Shown: piece after piece, positions 59,778-64,000 of the stretch
Numbering within the stretch: position 1 is the first letter of the stretch
How the letters are laid out: each line of letters starts with the position of its first letter
Assembly (NCBI RefSeq): GCF_000145235.1
Contig: NC_014391.1
Span: forward strand, 1,426,001-1,490,000
DNA: 64,000 nucleotides
Direction: 5' to 3'
Origin: Micromonospora aurantiaca ATCC 27029
GTDB lineage: Bacteria; Actinomycetota; Actinomycetes; Mycobacteriales; Micromonosporaceae
Translations under genes and position numbers: made by a program
Notes under the pieces: generated by a model
What the model was told of the DNA's origin: nothing
The model's input: only the letters and a program-made list of their open reading frames with translations
Databases searched by the model: none

Positions 59778-61924
59778 GCGTCCTGCGACTGGCCCTGTTC
59801 GAGCTGCGCCGGATGACCCGGGGCCGGCTGCCGCGCGCCGCCCTGGCAGTGCTCACCATCGTCCCGCTGCTCTACGGCGCCCTCTACCTGTACGCGTTCT
59901 GGGATCCCTACGGGAAGATGGACCGGATCCCGGTCGCGCTTGTCAACGCCGACCGCCCGGCCACCGCCGGTGACGGCAGCGAGGTGCACGCCGGCCGCGA
60001 CCTCACCGAGAAGCTGCTCGACCGCAAGGTGTTCGGCTGGACCGTGACCGACCAGGCCGACGCCACCAAAGGGCTGCGCGACGGGCGCTACCACCTGGTC
60101 TTCTCCATCCCGGAGGACTTCTCCGCCACGCTCGCCGCCGGCCCGGAACCGGACCGCCCGGCCCGGCAGGGCGAGCTGAAGGTCGTCAACGACGACGCCA
60201 CCAACTACCTCTCCGGGCTGCTCGCCCGGTCGGCGTTCAGCGAGATCCGGGCCGCCGCCGCGCAGAGCACCGCTGCCACGTACTTCGACAAGATGCTGAT
60301 CGGCTTCACCGACGCCAAGGCCGAGACCGGCCGCGCCGCCGACGGCGCCGGGAAGATCGCCGACGGGCTCGGCACCTCCCAGCAGGGCGCGGGAAAGATC
60401 GCCGACGGGCTCGGTGACGCCGAGGACGGCGCCGGTCAGCTCGCCGGTGGACTCAACCAGTCGGTCCAGGGCGCGGACAAGCTCGCCAAGGGCCTCGACC
60501 AGCTGCGGACCGGCGCCGCCCAGCTCGCCGACGGCGCCGGGCGCGCCGCCACCGAGACCAAGGCCGCGGCCGCGACCGTGAACGCCGCCGCCGACAGGTA
60601 CGAGCCGGTGCTGCGCCGCAACGCCGACAAGATCGAGAAGGCGGCCACGCTCGTCGCCGACGGCGCGCAGCAGCTCGCCGCCGGGCTGGACGCGCTACCC
60701 GGCAAGGCCGCCGAGGTGGTCGCGACCGCCGAGGAGGTCAGCGACCGGCTCGACGCGGTCGCGAAGGAACACCCCGAACTGGCCGACGACCCGGACTTCG
60801 CCGCCGCCCGCAAGGCCGCCGACCGGGCCGTCACGCAGGCCCGCTCAGTGGTGGCCGCGCTGGACAAGACCGACATGGCCACGTTGCGCAAGCAGATGAC
60901 CGACGTGGCGAAGACCGCCCGCGAGGTGGCCGCCGCCGCGCCGCACCTGGCCGACGGCGTCGCCTCCGCCCGCGCGAAGGTCAACGAGCTGGCCGGTGGG
61001 CTCACCACGCTGGCGCAGGGCAGCGCCAAGCTCCGCGACGGGCTGGGCGACGCGTCGACCGGCGCCGACCAGTTGCGCGGCGGCCTCTACCGGCTCGCCA
61101 CCGGCGCCCGCCAGCTCGACGGCGGCCTGGCCCAGCTCGGCAGCGGCAGCAACCGCCTGGTCGACGGGCTGACCCGGCTGGAGGGCGGCGCCGGCGACCT
61201 CGCCGACGGGCTCGCCGCCGGGGAGCGGAAACTACCCGGGTACGACGACGCGGCCACCCGCGCCGGCGTGCTCGGCGACCCGGTCGGCCTGATCCGCGAC
61301 TCGCAGAACCCGGCCGGCTCGTACGGCGTGGGCTTCGCCCCGTACTTCCTGTCGCTGGCGCTCTGGGTCGGCGCGATGATCACGTACATGCTGTTGCGGC
61401 CGGTCAACCGGCGGCACGTGATGTCCGGCGCGCCCGGCTGGCGGGTCGTGCTCGCCGGGTGGCTCCCGGCCGCGGGCATCGGCCTGGCCCAGGTCACTGT
61501 GCTCTACACGGTGGTGACGCTCGGGCTCGGGCTCGACCCGCGGCACGGACCGGCCACGTTCGGTCTGCTCGCCCTCACCTCGCTGGCGTTCACCGCGATC
61601 ATGCAACTGCTCGGCGTGGCGCTCGGCCCGGCCGGGCGGCTGGCCGCGCTGGCGCTGCTGATGCTCCAGCTCACCTCGTCCGGCGGCACCTACCCGGTGC
61701 AGACCTCGCCCGGCTTCTTCCAGGCGATCCACCCCTGGCTGCCGATGACGTACGTGGTGGACGGCCTGCGGCACACCATCAACGGCGGTACGACCGCCCC
61801 GGTGGTCACCGCCGCGCTGGTGCTGCTCGCGTTCGGGCTGGGCGCCATGGCGCTCACCGTCGGCGCGGCCCGCCGGTCCCGCCGGCTGACCCCGGCGAAG
61901 CTGCACCCCGAACTGACCATGTGA
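59774..61924 (+). CDS. YhgE/Pip family ABC-2 type membrane protein
   Basis: 716 aa. N-terminal TM (LPRAALAVLTIVPLLYGALY), ~480-residue extracellular region with repeated helical pattern ADGAGKIADGLGTSQQGAGK and similar (coiled, Pip-type, as in phage-infection protein), then five to six TM helices at ~535-700 in ABC-2 style (FLSLALWVGAMITYMLLRPV first, VTVLYTVVTLGLGLDPRHGP next). Relatives include the phage receptor Pip, EsaA-like proteins and lipid exporters. Acts in the cytoplasmic membrane with a large outside domain; substrate unknown. Between the ATPase-like protein and TetR in one operon. Confidence 0.88.
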   Translation: MSVLRLALFELRRMTRGRLPRAALAVLTIVPLLYGALYLYAFWDPYGKMDRIPVALVNADRPATAGDGSEVHAGRDLTEKLLDRKVFGWTVTDQADATKGLRDGRYHLVFSIPEDFSATLAAGPEPDRPARQGELKVVNDDATNYLSGLLARSAFSEIRAAAAQSTAATYFDKMLIGFTDAKAETGRAADGAGKIADGLGTSQQGAGKIADGLGDAEDGAGQLAGGLNQSVQGADKLAKGLDQLRTGAAQLADGAGRAATETKAAAATVNAAADRYEPVLRRNADKIEKAATLVADGAQQLAAGLDALPGKAAEVVATAEEVSDRLDAVAKEHPELADDPDFAAARKAADRAVTQARSVVAALDKTDMATLRKQMTDVAKTAREVAAAAPHLADGVASARAKVNELAGGLTTLAQGSAKLRDGLGDASTGADQLRGGLYRLATGARQLDGGLAQLGSGSNRLVDGLTRLEGGAGDLADGLAAGERKLPGYDDAATRAGVLGDPVGLIRDSQNPAGSYGVGFAPYFLSLALWVGAMITYMLLRPVNRRHVMSGAPGWRVVLAGWLPAAGIGLAQVTVLYTVVTLGLGLDPRHGPATFGLLALTSLAFTAIMQLLGVALGPAGRLAALALLMLQLTSSGGTYPVQTSPGFFQAIHPWLPMTYVVDGLRHTINGGTTAPVVTAALVLLAFGLGAMALTVGAARRSRRLTPAKLHPELTM

Positions 61925-61934
61925 GGATGAGCCG

Positions 61935-62528
61935 GTGACGGACGGACGGACGCGCCGGCGCGAGGACACCCGCCAGCGCCTCTTCGTGGCGGCGGTGGAC
62001 CTCATCGCCGAGCAGGGCTTCTCGGCCACCACTGTGGACGACATCGCGGCCCGGGCCGGTGTGGCGAAGGGGACCGTCTACTACAACTTCGAGTCCAAGA
62101 CCGTCCTGTTCGAGGAGCTGCTGCGGCACGGCATCGGCCTGCTCACCGCCGAGTTCCGGGCCGCCGTCGACGGGCTGCCGCCGCTGGAGGCGCTCGGCGC
62201 GCTGGTCCGCGCCCAGCTGGAGTACATCCGCCGCTACCGCGCCTTCGCCCAGCTCCTGCTCTCGGAGATGTGGCGGACCAACAGGGAGTGGCAGCAGACG
62301 CTGCGGCTGCTGCGCGGCGAGGCCGTCGCGGTGATCGCCGACACGGTGAAGGCCGGCGTGGACAGCGGCGACCTGCCCGCCGACCTGGACGTGCGTACCG
62401 CCAGCTCGGCGCTGTTCGGCGTCGGGCTGGTGGTAGCAGTGGACTGGCTGGTCTTCTCGCCGGAGCGGCCGATCGACGAGGTGCAGGAGTCGCTGCTCGG
62501 CATCGTCCGGCGGGTCGCCCGGACCTGA
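61935..62528 (+). CDS. TetR family transcriptional regulator
   Basis: 197 aa, GTG start. N-terminal HTH: RRREDTRQRLFVAAVDLIAE, then TTVDDIAARAGVAKGTVYYN + FESKTVLFEELL, a textbook TetR recognition helix. Last gene of the ABC/YhgE operon (10 nt after yhgE), thus probably autoregulating through the palindrome at 59047. Ligand is unknown, perhaps the substrate of the exporter. Confidence 0.92.
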   Translation: MTDGRTRRREDTRQRLFVAAVDLIAEQGFSATTVDDIAARAGVAKGTVYYNFESKTVLFEELLRHGIGLLTAEFRAAVDGLPPLEALGALVRAQLEYIRRYRAFAQLLLSEMWRTNREWQQTLRLLRGEAVAVIADTVKAGVDSGDLPADLDVRTASSALFGVGLVVAVDWLVFSPERPIDEVQESLLGIVRRVART

Positions 62529-62617
62529 CCAGCGGGCGGTAATTCGGTTGATTCCGGGCCGCCGGAAGGGTGAGGGTGAGGGCACCGCCCCACCGATCCG
62601 AGTCCGGAGGACCTTCC

Positions 62618-64000
62618 ATGCGCCTGCTCCGAGATCTCTGGGCCACGGCGCCCCGGCGGATGACGGCGGTCCTGCTGCTGATCGTGCTCGGCGCCGCCGG
62701 CCAGGCGGCCGCCTCCGCGCTGGCCGGGCCGGTGCTGGTGCACCGCTCGTCCGGGTGGTTCGTCGCGCTCGCGGTGGCGCTCGTCGCCGCTGTCGTCACC
62801 GACCTGCTGATCGGCCTGATCATGGCCCGGCTCACCGCCGACTGGTCGGCCGACGTGCGACGGCGGCTCTGCCGGGTCGCGCTCGGCCAGGACCTGCCCA
62901 CCCTGGAGACCACGCCGGTCGGCGAGCTGCTCGACCGGATCGACAACGACGTCTACCAGGTCGCCGCCGAGATGCGGAACACCGGCGTACGGCTGGTGCA
63001 GGGCCTCGCGGTCTGTGTCCTCGCGACGGTGAGCGCGCTGATCGTCTGGTGGCCCGCCGGTGTCGGCATGATCGTGCTCACCTCCCTGCTCGCGGTGACG
63101 CTGCGCCGCCCGACCGCCCGGATCGCCCCGGCCCGGATGGCCGAGGAGGAGGCGTGGTCCGACCTCGCCGCAGTGATGGAGGAGGCGGTGCACGGGCAGG
63201 ACGACGTGCGCACCAGCCTCGCCCGGCCGTACGTGCTGCGCCTCTACGCCCGCCGCGCGGCCGAGGTGATCGCCCGGTGCGGCCGGGTGTTCCGGCTCTC
63301 CGCGCGGGTCACCGCGGTCGCCGCCGGCGCGGTCGGGCTCGGCGTCGCGGGCGTGGTGCTGGGCGGCGCGTGGGCGCTGTCCACCGGCCGGGTGGACGCC
63401 GCGCGGCTCACCGCGATCTGGCTGCTGGCCGTCGCGTTCGGCGCGACCGTCGAGCAGATCGCCCGCTGGGTGCCGCACCTGCAACAGGCGTTCGGCGCCT
63501 GGGGCCGGGTGCAACTGCTCGCCGGATCGCCGCAGGAGCCGGGCGGCGGCGACGCCCCGGTCGACGGCGACCTGACCGTGCGCGGGCTCACCTACCGCTA
63601 CCCGTCCGGCGGGGACGACCGCGGTCCGGCGCTGCGCGACGTCCACCTCGACTTCGTCCGCGGGCGATCGTACGCGCTCGTCGGGCGGACCGGCTCGGGC
63701 AAGTCGACGCTGGCCAAGGTGCTCACCCGGGCGGTGGAGGTACCGCGCGGCACGGTGTTCCTCGGCGGCACCGACCTGGTCGACCTGGACGTGGAGGAAC
63801 TGCGCCGGTGGATCGCCGTGGTGCCGCAGCGCACCGAGATCCTGGCCGGCACGCTCGCCGAGAACGTGGCGCTGTTCGATCCGGAGCTGCTGGACGCGGC
63901 CGAGCGGGCGCTGGCCGAACTGGGCCTGGCCGGCTGGATCGCCGAACTGCCCGACGGCGTGCACACCCGGCTCGGCGACGGCGGCTACGTGCTCTCCGCC
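62618..64000 (+). CDS. ABC exporter, fused permease and ATPase (3' truncated by window edge)
   Basis: 461 codons to the window end with no stop. ATG 62618 has CCGGAGG at 6 nt. Type I exporter: TM domain ~1-300 (MTAVLLLIVLGAAGQAAASA; WFVALAVALVAAVVTDLLIG; VQGLAVCVLATVSALIVWWP), then ATPase: LTVRGLTYRYPSGGDDRGPA, Walker A VGRTGSGKSTLAKVL and Q-loop AVVPQRTEILAGTLAENVAL. The LSGGQ and Walker B lie outside. A half-transporter, probably needing a partner gene downstream. Expected substrates are drugs, peptides or lipids; not determinable. Confidence 0.9.
   Translation, partial: MRLLRDLWATAPRRMTAVLLLIVLGAAGQAAASALAGPVLVHRSSGWFVALAVALVAAVVTDLLIGLIMARLTADWSADVRRRLCRVALGQDLPTLETTPVGELLDRIDNDVYQVAAEMRNTGVRLVQGLAVCVLATVSALIVWWPAGVGMIVLTSLLAVTLRRPTARIAPARMAEEEAWSDLAAVMEEAVHGQDDVRTSLARPYVLRLYARRAAEVIARCGRVFRLSARVTAVAAGAVGLGVAGVVLGGAWALSTGRVDAARLTAIWLLAVAFGATVEQIARWVPHLQQAFGAWGRVQLLAGSPQEPGGGDAPVDGDLTVRGLTYRYPSGGDDRGPALRDVHLDFVRGRSYALVGRTGSGKSTLAKVLTRAVEVPRGTVFLGGTDLVDLDVEELRRWIAVVPQRTEILAGTLAENVALFDPELLDAAERALAELGLAGWIAELPDGVHTRLGDGGYVLSA

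Overview
The window is chromosomal DNA from a high-GC actinomycete, most likely a Micromonosporaceae member (Micromonospora or a close relative). This rests on the strong G/C bias at third codon positions, frequent GTG starts, many leaderless TAnnnT promoters, the GlnR-type nitrogen switch, and the gene order ftsY-amt-glnK-glnD-ffh ... rpsP-khpA-rimM-trmD-rplS-lepB-rnhB ... rpsB-tsf-pyrH-frr-cdsA-rlmN ... dxr-rip-ispG, a core block shared by filamentous actinobacteria. The genus is inferred from general knowledge, not from a search. No rRNA, tRNA, CRISPR array, prophage, insertion sequence or biosynthetic cluster was seen.

Layout. 1-5.5 kb: a truncated ArsR-type regulator, a broken DinB/mycothiol-transferase gene, a universal stress protein, a MarR-controlled 14-TM drug exporter and a PhoD-like phosphoesterase. 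5.6-13.5 kb: the SRP receptor ftsY, a phosphotransferase-like gene, the nitrogen operon amt-glnK-glnD behind a GlnR-like box, and the SRP GTPase ffh. 13.5-18.2 kb: accessory genes (Uma2 nuclease, amidohydrolase, TetR, DUF402) plus proS. 18.4-24.4 kb: the ribosome maturation and secretion block rpsP to rnhB-DUF2469. 24.4-34.6 kb: a rearranged stretch with a sulfite-oxidase-like protein, methyltransferase, M23 peptidase, class V aminotransferase, xerC, dprA, comM, yraN and a membrane protein. 34.9-42.4 kb: rpsB-tsf-pyrH-frr-cdsA-rlmN and a DivIVA-motif protein. 42.5-50.6 kb: accessory metabolism and membrane proteins, including a metallo-beta-lactamase/Rieske fusion, a TMEM175-like channel, a CrtI-like oxidoreductase and a PHO-box-controlled PhoX-like protein. 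50.7-54.4 kb: the isoprenoid/proteolysis set dxr-rip-ispG. 54.4-64 kb: regulators paired with a methyltransferase and transporters, and a YhgE/Pip-type ABC operon with its TetR regulator; the last gene, an ABC exporter, runs off the window.

How the genes work together. SRP targeting (ftsY, ffh), signal peptidases (two lepB) and site-2 protease (rip) cover protein export. amt, glnK and glnD form the ammonium uptake and sensing circuit. rpsP, rimM, rplS, rpsB, tsf, frr, trmD, rlmN and proS serve translation. dxr and ispG are two steps of the MEP isoprenoid route. Several accessory loci pair a regulator with its target and show a readable operator between or before them: MarR/MFS and TetR/ABC-YhgE most clearly.

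The most unusual signals are non-coding. (1) A 55-nt double-palindromic element sits at the stop codon of three unrelated genes, always in the same orientation. (2) An imperfect ~58-bp promoter module is duplicated in inverted orientation at 26.2 and 33.3 kb, with the same 53-nt distance to the start codon in both copies. (3) A 17-bp perfect stem lies directly on the glnD start. (4) Long near-perfect palindromes occur between genes at 34.6, 50.3 and 50.65 kb. Among proteins, the ABC ATPase of the YhgE operon has lost its Walker A lysine. I found no complete, clearly new biological system; these are leads.
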